Shown piece after piece: positions 24,068 through 34,085 of a stretch of 64,000 nt of DNA. The notes beneath the pieces are model-generated. The model was given only the letters and a program-made list of their open reading frames with translations. It did not search any database and was not told the origin of the DNA. The first letter of the stretch is position 1, and each line of letters begins with the position of its first letter. Source of the stretch: an uncultured Clostridia bacterium (lineage in GTDB: Bacteria > Bacillota > Clostridia > TANB77 > CAG-508); contig CAPYID010000005.1 of NCBI GenBank assembly GCA_948739805.1, positions 7,292 through 71,291 of the forward strand, read 5' to 3'. A program made the translations under genes and the position numbers.

Positions 24068-25792
24068 TTATTTTGATAATATCTTTTTTATTTCCTCATG
24101 CCTTTTAATCTTCGCTGTTGTAGTTTTTACAAGCTCTTCTGTTGTTACTTCTATTTCACGTATATATTTGTACGTTGGTATTGATTTATTTATTTCTTTT
24201 ATTTTTGAACTTAGGAATTTTTTAATATTTTCTTCTCCAGTAATTTTATACATTTCTTCCATTATTTCTGCATCATATACAATTTTTGCACATACCTTTG
24301 GATTTTTTTCATCTTCGTTTTCTGGTTTTCCATATACAAATGACTCTTTGACACCTTCTATTCTATTTATTAAATTTTCTAGTTCTTCTGGGAATACATT
24401 TTTTCCATTTTTTAAGACTATTACACTCTTTTTTCTACCAACTATAAAAATAAATCCATCATTATCAATTTTTGCTAAATCGCCTGTATAGAACCATCCA
24501 TCTCGTAATGCTTTCTTTGTTGCTTCTTCATTTTTGTAATATCCAATCATAATATTGGGTCCTTTAACTGCTAATTCACCAATTCCATTTTCATCTGGTC
24601 TTGAAATTTTTGCTTCAACACTTGGACATACTTTTCCAATAGAGCCTAGTCTATAATCAAAGTCTGAACCTGCTGCAATAACTGGTGATGTTTCTGTTAA
24701 TCCATACCCTTGTGCAATTCTTATTCCTAATTGATTATATCCTTTTTCAATTTCTGGATCCATTGCAGCAGCTCCACTTATAAATAGTCTTATTTGTCCT
24801 CCTAGCTTATCATGTATTTCTTTAAATATCTTTTTCCTAACATCAATATGGAGTTTTAATAATTTTTCACTAATTTTTATTCCTTTTTGTACTGTTTCTA
24901 ATTTCCCCTGTTTTTCAATTGCTTTCATTAATCTTTTATACATACTTTCAAATAGTATAGGTACAGAAACCATTACACTTATATGATATTCTTGTAAATT
25001 TTCTTGAATATGCTTAATACCATCACAGTATGCTACACATGTCCCTTTATATAATGGATATAAAAAACCTGTTGTGCATTCAAACACATGATGTAAAGGT
25101 AAGAAAGATAACATTGTGTCTCTTTCATGAATTTCTAAAATTGATGCAATATCCATTAAATTTGCACATACATTTTTATGTGATAACATAACAGCTTTTG
25201 ACATTGCTGTTGTTCCAGAAGTAAATAACATTATCCCCATTGATTTTGCATCTATTTTAGCATCTACAAAATCTTTCATTCCGTTTTCTAATAGTTTCTT
25301 TCCCTTTAAAAGTAATGATTTTTCTGAGTAAATACCATCTGTATGTTCTTCTAAGTCCATTGAAATAAGGTGCTTTAGTTTTCCTACTCCCTTTTCTTTT
25401 ATTTTTTTTAATATTTCTGTATATTTATTTGAAAAAATTATTGCTTCTACACCAGAACGAATTATTAAATTTTCTATTTCATTTTCTGGTAATGATTTAT
25501 CTAAAGGTACTACTATTCCTGTTCCACATGTAATGGCTAAATATGATATTCCCCATTCATACCTGTTCTCACTTATTACTGCTATTCTTTTTCCTTTTAG
25601 TCCCATTTTTATAAATGCTGTTCCTAAATTATTTATATCTTCTCTTACTTGTTTATGTGTAATTATTTTATATTCATTAGGTATTTTTGTTTTTAGTTTA
25701 TATGCTGGTCTATCTCCATAGATTTCACCAGATTTTTTTAACATATCTTTTAAATCGGTTATTTCAACTATTTTATGCATTTTTTTCTTCAT
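24068..25792 (-). CDS. AMP-forming acyl-CoA synthetase (long-chain type)
   Basis: This 574-residue ANL-superfamily enzyme activates a carboxylic acid, most likely a long-chain fatty acid, with ATP and CoA. The P-loop LFTSGTTAMSKAVMLSH lies near residue 190. A5 GYGLTETSPV, the A7 motif GWFYTGDLAKID, and the A8/A10 region GRKKSVIVLKNGKNVFPEELE are all present. The C-terminal catalytic lysine is likely within TTTAKIKRHE. It has its own promoter. The substrate chain length cannot be told from sequence by eye. Confidence 0.9.
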   Translation of the reverse strand: MKKKMHKIVEITDLKDMLKKSGEIYGDRPAYKLKTKIPNEYKIITHKQVREDINNLGTAFIKMGLKGKRIAVISENRYEWGISYLAITCGTGIVVPLDKSLPENEIENLIIRSGVEAIIFSNKYTEILKKIKEKGVGKLKHLISMDLEEHTDGIYSEKSLLLKGKKLLENGMKDFVDAKIDAKSMGIMLFTSGTTAMSKAVMLSHKNVCANLMDIASILEIHERDTMLSFLPLHHVFECTTGFLYPLYKGTCVAYCDGIKHIQENLQEYHISVMVSVPILFESMYKRLMKAIEKQGKLETVQKGIKISEKLLKLHIDVRKKIFKEIHDKLGGQIRLFISGAAAMDPEIEKGYNQLGIRIAQGYGLTETSPVIAAGSDFDYRLGSIGKVCPSVEAKISRPDENGIGELAVKGPNIMIGYYKNEEATKKALRDGWFYTGDLAKIDNDGFIFIVGRKKSVIVLKNGKNVFPEELENLINRIEGVKESFVYGKPENEDEKNPKVCAKIVYDAEIMEEMYKITGEENIKKFLSSKIKEINKSIPTYKYIREIEVTTEELVKTTTAKIKRHEEIKKILSK

Positions 25793-25854
25793 TCTTATAC
25801 AAACCTTCCTTAAATATAATAAAGAAATATTAAAATCTTCAATTTTGCTTATTT

Positions 25855-25883
25855 ATTATACAATTATTAATAAAAATATTCAA
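25855..25883 (-). promoter_or_regulatory. promoter of the acyl-CoA synthetase gene
   Basis: TTGAAT-N17-TATAAT on the minus strand, 63 bases before the start at 25792. Confidence 0.7.
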
Positions 25884-25890
25884 TACTTTT

Positions 25891-26598
25891 TCAACATTTT
25901 TCTACAATAACAAGTTTAAATTGTGTATAGTCACAACTAACTAATTTTATTTGTATGCCATTTATATTTCCTTCTATAGCGTCTTTTTGTGCTTCTCCAT
26001 GTAAATGCCCATATATGCATTTCTTTACATTATACTTTTTCATTATTTCTATAAATTCAGATTTTTCTATTAACTTTTCGTTTGTTGGTGGATAATGCAT
26101 ACATACTATTATCTCTTTTTCTTTACCATATTTATTTATTCCATCTTTTAAAGACATTTCTAATCTTAATACCTCTCTTTTATATATCTTTTCATTTTCT
26201 TCGTCATTATCAATTATTGTCCATCCTCTTGTTCCACAGATTATTCTATTTTCTACTAAATATGAATTGTTATATAACATATTTATATTTTTAAAATTAT
26301 TGTCTTCTAAAAATTTGTTAATTTTATTTAATGTTCCCCACCAATAATCATGATTTCCTTTTAACATTATTTTTCTACCTGGTAGTTTATTTAAATATTC
26401 AAAATCTGCTTTTGCTTCTTCAAAAGTCATCCCCCAAGAAAAGTCTCCTGGTAATAGTATAGTGTCTTCTTCTTTTACTAATCTTTTCCAACTATCTTCT
26501 ATTCTTTTTTCATAATCATTCCAATTATTTCCAAATATATTCATAGGTTTATTTGTACTAAATGATAAATGTAAATCTGAAATTGCATATATTGACAT
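25891..26598 (-). CDS. calcineurin-like metallophosphoesterase
   Basis: Starting at MSIYAISDLHLS (AGGAAGG ribosome site), the protein has 235 residues. All metal-binding blocks are present: DLHLS near residue 8, GDFSWG near 50, GNHDYWWG near 81, and GHLHG near 198. Relatives act on phosphodiesters or phosphoproteins in the cytoplasm, but the substrate is unknown. It lies between tsaD and the acyl-CoA synthetase gene, separated from tsaD by a REP-like palindrome. Confidence 0.9.
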   Translation of the reverse strand: MSIYAISDLHLSFSTNKPMNIFGNNWNDYEKRIEDSWKRLVKEEDTILLPGDFSWGMTFEEAKADFEYLNKLPGRKIMLKGNHDYWWGTLNKINKFLEDNNFKNINMLYNNSYLVENRIICGTRGWTIIDNDEENEKIYKREVLRLEMSLKDGINKYGKEKEIIVCMHYPPTNEKLIEKSEFIEIMKKYNVKKCIYGHLHGEAQKDAIEGNINGIQIKLVSCDYTQFKLVIVEKC

Positions 26599-26649
26599 AT
26601 TTATTTCCTTCCTAATACTTAATATATTTTTATCTTTTGAATTAATACT

Positions 26650-26666
26650 GGCGAGCATTGCTCGCC
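26650..26666. repeat. REP-like palindrome (GGCGAGCA type)
   Basis: GGCGAGCATTGCTCGCC, followed by TATA. Near-perfect palindrome between the phosphoesterase gene and tsaD. A divergent member of the GTAGGGGC family. Confidence 0.55.
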
Positions 26667-26693
26667 TATAAAATCATTATTTAAGGTACATTA

Positions 26694-27686
26694 CTAACCT
26701 ATTTTTAAGTTTGGTACTGCATTTAATTCCATTCCTGATACATTTCCTGCTATAAAGTTATAATATCCTGCTGATGCTATCATAGCAGCATTATCTGTAC
26801 ATAATTTTAATTCTGGATAATATATATCTATTCCTAATTCTTTTCCTAATATTTTAAATCTTTCTCTAATATATGAATTTGCTGATACTCCCCCTGCTAA
26901 GGCTATTTTATTTACTTTCATTTCGTTTATTGCCTTTGTTGTATTATTTATTAGCATATCTGTAGTAGCTTTTTCAAAGCTTGCACATAAGTCTGCTTTA
27001 TTTATGTTTGGTTCTTTATGGTTTAAGTTTAATACTGCTGTTTTTATTCCACTAAAGCTAAAGTCTAAATTATCAAAATATGTTTCTGGTAATTTTATAT
27101 TTTCTTGTCCTTCTTTTGCTAGCTTATCTATTTTAGGTCCTCCTGGATATTCTAATCCAATTACTCTTGCTACTTTATCATATGCCTCACCTATTGCATC
27201 ATCTCGTGTCTTTCCTAATATTTTAAATTGTGTATAGTCTTCTATATAAACTAAATGCGTATGTCCTCCTGAAATTATAAGACATAAAAATGGTGGTTCT
27301 AATTCTTTAAATGTTATATAATTTGCAGCTATATGCCCTTCTATATGGTTTACACCTATTAATGGTTTGTTAAGTGCAAAACTTAATGCTTTGGCATAGC
27401 CAACTCCTACTAATAATGCTCCTACCAATCCTGGTCCATATGTACATGCTACTAAATCTATGTCTTCAAAATTTATATTTGCTTCTTTGAGTGCTTGCTT
27501 AGTAACCTCTGAAATGTTTTCTATATGCTTTCTTGAAGCTATTTCTGGTACAACTCCACCAAATTGCTTATGAATTTCTATTTGTGTATTTATAATATTT
27601 GTTAGTACTTCTCTTCCATTTTTTACTATTGCTACTGATGTTTCATCACAACTTGATTCTATTCCTAGCGTAATTATATCCTTCAT
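26694..27686 (-). CDS. tsaD: tRNA N6-adenosine threonylcarbamoyltransferase
   Basis: This 330-residue protein transfers threonylcarbamoyl to A37 of ANN-reading tRNAs together with TsaB and TsaE. The start ATG at 27686 follows AAAGGA. Motifs are [12 protein letters not shown] at the N terminus, the metal-binding H114-x-E-G-H118, ISGGHTHL near residue 136, and [12 protein letters not shown] near residue 267. Length is normal. It begins just after the preceding gene's stop, so the two are probably co-transcribed. Confidence 0.96.
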   Translation of the reverse strand: MKDIITLGIESSCDETSVAIVKNGREVLTNIINTQIEIHKQFGGVVPEIASRKHIENISEVTKQALKEANINFEDIDLVACTYGPGLVGALLVGVGYAKALSFALNKPLIGVNHIEGHIAANYITFKELEPPFLCLIISGGHTHLVYIEDYTQFKILGKTRDDAIGEAYDKVARVIGLEYPGGPKIDKLAKEGQENIKLPETYFDNLDFSFSGIKTAVLNLNHKEPNINKADLCASFEKATTDMLINNTTKAINEMKVNKIALAGGVSANSYIRERFKILGKELGIDIYYPELKLCTDNAAMIASAGYYNFIAGNVSGMELNAVPNLKIG

Positions 27687-27702
27687 ATTTTTCCTTTCAA
27701 TT

Positions 27703-28206
27703 TTAATCATTATTTAAACTATTATAAAAACTTTTCTTATACTCCTCTATTTTTTCATTGTCTACTTTACCAATTTTAAATATTATTTGTTCATTTAAAA
27801 TTTTATATACGATATCTGTTTTTACTATACTATCTTTATGAAGATTATTCATTTTGTCTTTTTCTAATAATTTATTAGTAGTAAATTTCAATTTATTTAA
27901 GTTAGAAGATATTAACATTCCAAAGTTCTCAATAGGAACTGCTGTATTATCTTGATCTATTATTACAAAAAAATGATTATTTCCAATTCTTCCATCAGAA
28001 TAACTATATTCTCTAACAAATACAATATCTCCAACATCATAATTTTCATTATAGTTCTCTTTAGCTTCTTTTATGACATTTTCAATTTTTCCTTTATGCC
28101 ATTCATCTTCTACTGGATATTCTTCAAATGCTTCTTTTAAATCTCTAACTTTATTATATTCATATGCTATTTTTAGAAAATCACTTAAATCTTCTTTCAT
28201 TTTCAT
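27703..28206 (-). CDS. hypothetical protein with possible MazF/PemK-like C-terminal domain
   Basis: This 167-residue protein has a helical N-terminal part (about residues 1-55, with [21 protein letters not shown]). The second part begins [27 protein letters not shown], similar to the opening strand and loop of MazF/PemK toxins, followed by an SH3-like strand pattern. No antitoxin gene precedes it; instead the N-terminal helix could play that role, or the protein may be an unrelated SH3-fold protein. It overlaps the operon with tsaD. The assignment is tentative. Confidence 0.45.
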   Translation of the reverse strand: MKMKEDLSDFLKIAYEYNKVRDLKEAFEEYPVEDEWHKGKIENVIKEAKENYNENYDVGDIVFVREYSYSDGRIGNNHFFVIIDQDNTAVPIENFGMLISSNLNKLKFTTNKLLEKDKMNNLHKDSIVKTDIVYKILNEQIIFKIGKVDNEKIEEYKKSFYNSLNND

Positions 28207-28329
28207 CTAATATCCTTTCATTTGACATTATTTAAAACTAATGTCTTTTTCTATACTTCAATTTTAATCATCTTGCAAAATCGTTTTGCTCTTTGTTATT
28301 TTCATTTAAAGACTTCTAATTTCTAGCCT

Positions 28330-29058
28330 TTAGAACCACGATAATAATAGTCCTACTGCAGTAACTATTGCTTGGTATATACCAGTCATAATAGGGGCTA
28401 TTATAATACTTGATAAATTTGTAATCCATAATACTAAAAACGCCATATAAAACCACATTTCGTGGTCATATATCCAATTTCTAACATTATATGGCATAAA
28501 TCTTATAAATATTTTTGAACCATCTAATGGTGGTAATGGTATTAAGTTAAATACCCCTAATCCTATATTCATTATAATAGCAGATTGAATCATTGTTAAG
28601 ATAACTCTACCTGGTGTAGTGGATAAAAATGAAGCTACTGCAAATTTTAAGATTAATCCATCAATTAAAGTAAGTATAAATGCTATTATAAAATTCATTA
28701 AAGGACCTGCTAAAGATACTAATGCTTCTCCATTTCTTCTATATTTTGGATTGAAATTACTTGAGTCTATTTGTACAGGTCTTCCCCAACCAATTCCACA
28801 GAACATTAACATCATAATTCCTATTGGATCTAAATGTTTTAATGGATCTATACTTAGTCTTCCTTGTCTAAGTGGAGTATCATCTCCTAATCTTACTGCC
28901 ATCCATGCATGTGCAAATTCATGCAATGAAATTGCAATTATTACTCCTGGAATTGTTAATAATAAAGATAATAACCCTGCTGTTCCCATATTAACAACAT
29001 TAAAAATTACTATTATAGCAATAATTAAATATACTGCTCTTTTATCAAAACTAAACAT
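28330..29058 (-). CDS. site-2 protease family zinc metalloprotease (M50)
   Basis: This 242-residue membrane protein has the HEFAHAW zinc motif near residue 46, matching HExxH as H-E-F-A-H, and the second site NLIPLPPLDGSKI near residue 175. Five or six membrane helices surround these. Proteins of this compact type cleave membrane-embedded substrates, but the target is unknown. The start follows GGAGGA. Confidence 0.92.
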   Translation of the reverse strand: MFSFDKRAVYLIIAIIVIFNVVNMGTAGLLSLLLTIPGVIIAISLHEFAHAWMAVRLGDDTPLRQGRLSIDPLKHLDPIGIMMLMFCGIGWGRPVQIDSSNFNPKYRRNGEALVSLAGPLMNFIIAFILTLIDGLILKFAVASFLSTTPGRVILTMIQSAIIMNIGLGVFNLIPLPPLDGSKIFIRFMPYNVRNWIYDHEMWFYMAFLVLWITNLSSIIIAPIMTGIYQAIVTAVGLLLSWF

Positions 29059-29089
29059 TAAATATCCTCCTAAGTATTACTTTTATATT

Positions 29090-29695
29090 TTATAACTCAT
29101 CTATATTAAATGATAAGTAACCTTCATATAAATAGCTATTGTCTATGCCTTTCATATATACTTCTCTATCATTTACTTTGTCAGTTAGACTTTGTTTTAA
29201 TAATTCTTTTATTTCTGTATCTTTGATAGGACTACGTTCCATCGCAAGCAAGTAGTCTGTTTTGTCTACTTTTCTCCAATCAATTACTAAATTCAACTCT
29301 TTTTTTAAAATTAAATCTAGCCAAATCCTCATACTTCTTCCATTTCCTTCTCTAAATGGATGTGCAATATTCATTTCTACATATTTTTCTATTATCTCTT
29401 CGTATGTTGATTGTGGCATTTTTTCAATATTTTTAATCGCTTCTTCAAGATAAACAAGAGGCGTAAATCTAAAATTTCCTTTTGCTATATTTACTTTTCT
29501 TAAATTTCCTGCAAATTCATATATTTCTTCAAATAAATATTTATGAATTTTCTTTAAAGTTTCAAACGTTCCTGCTTCTAATATATTTAAATATCCTGTT
29601 TCAAACATTTCTTTTGCATGCATTTTGCTTATCCTTTCTTCTTCTCTTGCTAGTTCTGTTTGGTCAGTAATATTCAATTTGTTTTCTAAAATCAT
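29090..29695 (-). CDS. fic: Fic family protein (class III-like)
   Basis: From the ATG at 29695 (GGGAGG site) the protein has 201 residues. The Fic loop HPFREGNGRSMR (H112) is complete, so AMP transfer from ATP to a protein hydroxyl is expected. The target in class III enzymes includes DNA gyrase/topoisomerase or self-modification. Near the C terminus S187-YLY-E191-G192 fits the (S/T)xxxE(G/N) autoinhibitory motif of NmFic-type proteins, which explains the absence of a separate antitoxin. It has a strong promoter nearly identical to that of lysS. Confidence 0.9.
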   Translation of the reverse strand: MILENKLNITDQTELAREEERISKMHAKEMFETGYLNILEAGTFETLKKIHKYLFEEIYEFAGNLRKVNIAKGNFRFTPLVYLEEAIKNIEKMPQSTYEEIIEKYVEMNIAHPFREGNGRSMRIWLDLILKKELNLVIDWRKVDKTDYLLAMERSPIKDTEIKELLKQSLTDKVNDREVYMKGIDNSYLYEGYLSFNIDEL

Positions 29696-29775
29696 GTTTA
29701 CCTCCCTAGGCAATCTTTTTCTTTTATAAATTCTACAAATTCTATCTGAAAAATATAACTATTTAAAGTATATAC

Positions 29776-29804
29776 ATTATATACTAATATTTCTTTGAAA
29801 TCAA
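29776..29804 (-). promoter_or_regulatory. promoter of fic, twin of the lysS promoter
   Basis: TTGATT-N17-TATAAT on the minus strand. About 40 bases here match the lysS promoter region 34019-34057 with only four differences, spacer included. Confidence 0.8.
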
Positions 29805-29839
29805 GGGCAGATTATAAAATCATAGTACAATATACAAAG

Positions 29840-29861
29840 CCCCTAGAAAACATCCTAGGGG
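29840..29861 (-). terminator. hairpin after the FtsH gene
   Basis: CCCCTAG and CTAGGGG pair around an 8-base loop, 56 bases past the FtsH stop. The following minus-strand bases are moderately T-rich. Confidence 0.6.
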
Positions 29862-29916
29862 TATGCTAATAAACCGCTAAACTCTAAAAACTTAAGTTTA
29901 GTTTTTTATAGAACGA

Positions 29917-31692
29917 CTATTCATTGTACTCAATATAGATTTGTTGTATCTCCTCTTTTGTCACAGTTTCTTTCTCAATTAAAGCTTGTATTAAGTTCTC
30001 TACCAGTTCTTGGTTATTTTGTATTAACCTTGAGGCTTCTTTTTCTGCCTCTTTTATTGTCTGATAGATTTTATCATTTATATTACTTACCATTTTTTCA
30101 CTTAGGAGATAATTTATTGATTTAATACTCTCCAGTGAAATTGGTCCAAATTCTGACATTCCGTATACAGAAACCATTTTTGTTGCAATTTCAGTTGCTT
30201 TTTCAATGTCTGTAGAAGCTCTTGTTGAAATATCACCAATGATGATGTTTTCAGCTACGAACCCAGCCATCAAAACTGCTAATTTTTCTTTTAGCTGTTT
30301 CTTACTACTGTACTTTTTATCATCATTCATATCATTCAAGGTGTATCCTTCTCCCGTATTATGCGGAATTATTGATACTTCCTTAATATTAGGCTGAGTA
30401 GGCATCAATAAACTCACTATTACATGACCAGCTTCATGAGTGGCTATTACCTTTTTTTCTTCTTCCGACATATTACTATTAAGCTTTTTAAGACCTACAG
30501 TAATCTTATTAAAAGCTTCATTTAAGTCTTGATTAGAAATTGCTGTATGCTGATTTCTTGCAGCATGAATGGCGGCTTCATTTAATAAATTTTCCAGCTG
30601 AGCTCCAGAGAAGCCAACTGTGTTTTTAGCAATACGCTCCAAACACACATCCTCAAAAAGCGGTTTATTTCTAGAATGTACTTCAAGAATAGCTTTTCTA
30701 CCACGAACATCAGGCAAACCAATATGAATAATTCTATCAAATCTGCCAGGCCGTGTAAGTGCTGGATCAAGAATATCTATACGATTCGTTGCGGCAAAAA
30801 TGATGATGTCATTTCTATTCTTAAAGCCATCAAGTTCTGTCAAAAGTTGTGCTATAGTGTGATTTATCTCACTATCTCCCCCTTGACTATCATCTCTCCG
30901 TTTTCCACCAATGGCATCTATCTCATCTATAAATATAATACATGGTGCTTTTTGCCTCGCCTCTGTAAAAAGTTCTCTTATATTCCTTGCACCAACACCA
31001 ATATATTTATTTATAAACTCAGAGCCACTAGCTGAGATAAAAGATACTCCTGCTTCTCCTGCAACTGCCTTAGCCATAAGCGTCTTTCCTGTGCCTGGTT
31101 CTCCATAAAGGAGTACACCTTTTGGAATCTTTGCACCAATTTTTGTATACTTCTCTGAGTTTTTTAAAAAATCAATAATTTCAAATAGTTCACTCTTTTC
31201 CTCACCAAGTGCCGCAACATCATCAAACGTTACCTCTGTATCTTGTACTTCTCCTGTTGTACTGCATGATTTTACTTCTTTCTTTTTTTTCCATTGATAT
31301 ATCTTATATATGAAGTAAATAATACATATTATTATAAAGACTTTGAGTAGCCTTAGAGATGAAAAAATCCGGTGATTTTTTTCAATAATTTTAACATCAT
31401 TCTCCTCAGCATGATCTAGCAAATAATGACGCTCATACATGCTTTGCACTATATACTTTCTTTTCGAAGCATCTGCATATCCATCAGCACCTCGTAGTGT
31501 AATTATTGCAAAGTCTGAATCTTCATCAAACTCAATAGAATAAACTACACCTGAGCTAATAGCATTAAGACAAGCTCCATAATTTATCTTATTATTGTAA
31601 AATAATTCTGGGAATATAATATAGGATATTACTCCTATAAATAGTAAAACTGAAAAAATAACTGAACTTACATTTTTGTAAATTTTTAACAT
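29917..31692 (-). CDS. ftsH: FtsH-like ATP-dependent membrane metalloprotease
   Basis: This 591-residue AAA+ protease has two membrane helices (about 7-28 and 113-135) around a short outside domain. The AAA module has GEPGTGKT Walker A (about residue 192), IIFIDEIDAIG Walker B and the second region of homology DPALTRPGRFD. The zinc site HEAGH lies near residue 418. It would degrade membrane and short-lived proteins. Its base composition is visibly less AT-rich than its neighbours, and the N-terminal region is unlike standard Clostridia FtsH, which suggests transfer and a second, specialised copy. Start after GGAGGAG. Confidence 0.92.
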   Translation of the reverse strand: MLKIYKNVSSVIFSVLLFIGVISYIIFPELFYNNKINYGACLNAISSGVVYSIEFDEDSDFAIITLRGADGYADASKRKYIVQSMYERHYLLDHAEENDVKIIEKNHRIFSSLRLLKVFIIICIIYFIYKIYQWKKKKEVKSCSTTGEVQDTEVTFDDVAALGEEKSELFEIIDFLKNSEKYTKIGAKIPKGVLLYGEPGTGKTLMAKAVAGEAGVSFISASGSEFINKYIGVGARNIRELFTEARQKAPCIIFIDEIDAIGGKRRDDSQGGDSEINHTIAQLLTELDGFKNRNDIIIFAATNRIDILDPALTRPGRFDRIIHIGLPDVRGRKAILEVHSRNKPLFEDVCLERIAKNTVGFSGAQLENLLNEAAIHAARNQHTAISNQDLNEAFNKITVGLKKLNSNMSEEEKKVIATHEAGHVIVSLLMPTQPNIKEVSIIPHNTGEGYTLNDMNDDKKYSSKKQLKEKLAVLMAGFVAENIIIGDISTRASTDIEKATEIATKMVSVYGMSEFGPISLESIKSINYLLSEKMVSNINDKIYQTIKEAEKEASRLIQNNQELVENLIQALIEKETVTKEEIQQIYIEYNE

Positions 31693-31805
31693 TTGATGTC
31701 TCCTCCATTTTCTTTTATTTTTTTGCTATGCATCGTTCTATAAAATTTTCAATGTACAACTTAAAGTCAAATCTATTTTATCACTTTTTTATGTAAATTT
31801 CAATG

Positions 31806-33956
31806 TTAAATGAATTTTTTTACATTCTTCTGTATCTCATCTTCCATCTCTTGCATTGCTTCAAGTGTGTTTTGTAGTAATTCATCTAATTCCCATCCTA
31901 AAGTATTTGCCCCCTTATCAATTATCTCCCTTGAACATCCTGCTGCAAACTTTTTGTCTTTATATTTTTTCTTTAGGCTTTTTAATTCCATATCTTTTGT
32001 ACTTTGTGATGGTCTCATTTTTGCTGCTGCCCATATTAATCCTGATAATTCGTCTATTGCAAATAATATCTTTTCCATTTGATGTTCTGGCTCAATATCA
32101 GAACAGATTCCATATCCATGACTACATATTGCATGTATTAATTCATCATTTGCATTAATTTCCTTTAATAATTCTGGTGCTTTTTTACAATGTTCTTCTG
32201 GATACTTTTCATAATCTATATCATGTAATAATCCTGCTAGTCCCCAAAATTCTTCATTTTCATTATATTTTTTTGCAAAATATTTCATTATTTGTTCAAC
32301 TGTAAGCGCATGTCTTATATGAAATTCTTCTTTGTTATATCTTTTTAATAATTTTATTGCTTCTTCTCTATCTATTTTTGTTTCAAAGTTATTATTCTTA
32401 CTAACAGATTCCGTTTTCTCTTTAACTTCAACATTTTTTGACCTTTTCTCATTTGCATTATTAAATGGTTTCATAGTTGGGAAAAATATTATATCTCTTA
32501 TTGATGCAGAGTCTGTTAATAACATTATTAATCTGTCTAATCCTATTCCCATTCCTCCTGTTGGTGGTAACCCTATTTCTAGTGCATTAACAAAGTCTTC
32601 ATCCATTCCTCCTGCTTCTTCATCTCCTTTTTCTTTTGCTTCTACTTGTTTCATAAATCTTTCATATTGGTCTATTGCGTCATTTAGTTCTGAGTAAGCA
32701 TTTCCATATTCTCTTCCGCCTATAAATAATTCAAATCTTTCTACTAGACTTGGATTATCTTTTTTTCTTTTTGTAAGTGGTGATATTTCTACTGGATAGT
32801 CTATTATAAATGTTGGCTGAATTAATGTTTCTTCAACAAAAGTTTCAAAGAATTCATTAATTATATGTCCTCTTGTGCTTTTATATTCTTCATATTCTAC
32901 ACCTTTTTCTTTTGCTAGATTTTGCGCTTCTTCATCTGTTTTAACTTTGTTAAAGTCAACGCCTGTTATTTCTTTAATTGCGTCTATCATTGTAATTCTT
33001 CTCCATGATGGAGTTAAATCTATATCTGTTCCTTGATAGCTTATTTTAGTTGTTCCTAAAGCATTTTGCGCAACAGTAGAAATTAATTGTTCTGCTATGT
33101 TCATCATGTCATTATAGTCTTCATATGCAGAATAAAATTCCATTACTGTGAATTCTGGATTGTGCTTAATGTCCATTCCTTCATTTCTAAAGTTTTTACC
33201 AATCTCATATACTTTATCAAATCCACCAACTATTAATCTTTTTAAGTTTAATTCTGGTGCAATTCTTAAATACATTTGTAAGTCTAAAGTATTATGATGT
33301 GTAATAAAAGGTCTTGCAGCATCACCTGTTGCTACTGTTGTAAGCATTGGCGTCTCTACTTCCATATATCCTCTTTCGTCCATAAAGTTTCTAATTTCTT
33401 TTAATATTTTGCTTCTCTTTATAAATGCTTCTTTTACTTCTGGATTTACTATTAAATCAAGATATCTTTGTCTATATCTTAAGTCTTCATTTTTTAATCC
33501 ATGAAATTTTTCTGGCAGTGGTCTTAAAGATTTTGTAAGTAATATTGCTTCTTTTGCATGTATTGATATTTCTTCTGTTTTTGTTTTAAATACAAAGCCC
33601 TTTATTCCAATTATATCTCCAATATCCCATGTTTTAAATGATTTATATTCCTCTTCTCCTATATCATTTATGCTTATATAACTTTGGATTTTTCCTTCAC
33701 TGTCTTGTAATGTACAAAAAGAGGCTTTTCCCATTATTCTTTTTGCTATTATTCGTCCTGCAATACTTACATCTTTTTCTTCTAATTCTTCATAATTATG
33801 TTTTATTTGTTTACTTGTATGTGTTCTATCATATTTTGTTATTGCAAATGGGTCTTGTCCGTTTTTTTGTAATTCAAATAATTTTTCCTTTCTAATTTGT
33901 ATTAGATGATTTTCGTCTACTTCTTGTTCTACATTATTATTTTGTTGTTCACTCAT
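31806..33956 (-). CDS. lysS: lysyl-tRNA synthetase fused to a C-terminal HD-domain protein
   Basis: From [13 protein letters not shown] (start chosen by the GAAGGGA site and the usual N terminus) the protein has 716 residues, against about 490-510 for LysS. Residues 1-500 are a complete class II LysRS: anticodon-binding OB fold, motif 2 FRNEGMD-x-x-HNPEFT, and motif 3 [11 protein letters not shown]. After a linker rich in S, K and E comes a separate HD domain (about 535-716) with H-x-x-HALTVE and [14 protein letters not shown] proteins of this kind are phosphohydrolases, usually a free-standing gene. The fusion has no stop or shift between halves. Confidence 0.93.
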   Translation of the reverse strand: MSEQQNNNVEQEVDENHLIQIRKEKLFELQKNGQDPFAITKYDRTHTSKQIKHNYEELEEKDVSIAGRIIAKRIMGKASFCTLQDSEGKIQSYISINDIGEEEYKSFKTWDIGDIIGIKGFVFKTKTEEISIHAKEAILLTKSLRPLPEKFHGLKNEDLRYRQRYLDLIVNPEVKEAFIKRSKILKEIRNFMDERGYMEVETPMLTTVATGDAARPFITHHNTLDLQMYLRIAPELNLKRLIVGGFDKVYEIGKNFRNEGMDIKHNPEFTVMEFYSAYEDYNDMMNIAEQLISTVAQNALGTTKISYQGTDIDLTPSWRRITMIDAIKEITGVDFNKVKTDEEAQNLAKEKGVEYEEYKSTRGHIINEFFETFVEETLIQPTFIIDYPVEISPLTKRKKDNPSLVERFELFIGGREYGNAYSELNDAIDQYERFMKQVEAKEKGDEEAGGMDEDFVNALEIGLPPTGGMGIGLDRLIMLLTDSASIRDIIFFPTMKPFNNANEKRSKNVEVKEKTESVSKNNNFETKIDREEAIKLLKRYNKEEFHIRHALTVEQIMKYFAKKYNENEEFWGLAGLLHDIDYEKYPEEHCKKAPELLKEINANDELIHAICSHGYGICSDIEPEHQMEKILFAIDELSGLIWAAAKMRPSQSTKDMELKSLKKKYKDKKFAAGCSREIIDKGANTLGWELDELLQNTLEAMQEMEDEIQKNVKKFI

Positions 33957-34026
33957 ATGATCACATTTCCCTTCTATTCTATATTTAATTAATCTTTTTT
34001 CCTTTCTAAATTTGTAAAGTAGATAC

Positions 34027-34055
34027 ATTATATACTAATATTGCTTTAAAATCAA
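34027..34055 (-). promoter_or_regulatory. promoter of lysS
   Basis: TTGATT-N17-TATAAT on the minus strand, about 71 bases before the start. Nearly identical to the fic promoter. Confidence 0.8.
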
Positions 34056-34079
34056 GGGGCACATCACATTATGTGCCCC
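34056..34079. repeat. REP-like palindrome acting as recA terminator
   Basis: GGGGCACAT and ATGTGCCCC form a 9-bp stem with a CACATT-type loop, six bases past the recA stop. It belongs to the GTAGGGGC family and directly abuts the lysS -35 box. Confidence 0.7.
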
Positions 34080-34085
34080 TCTAAG

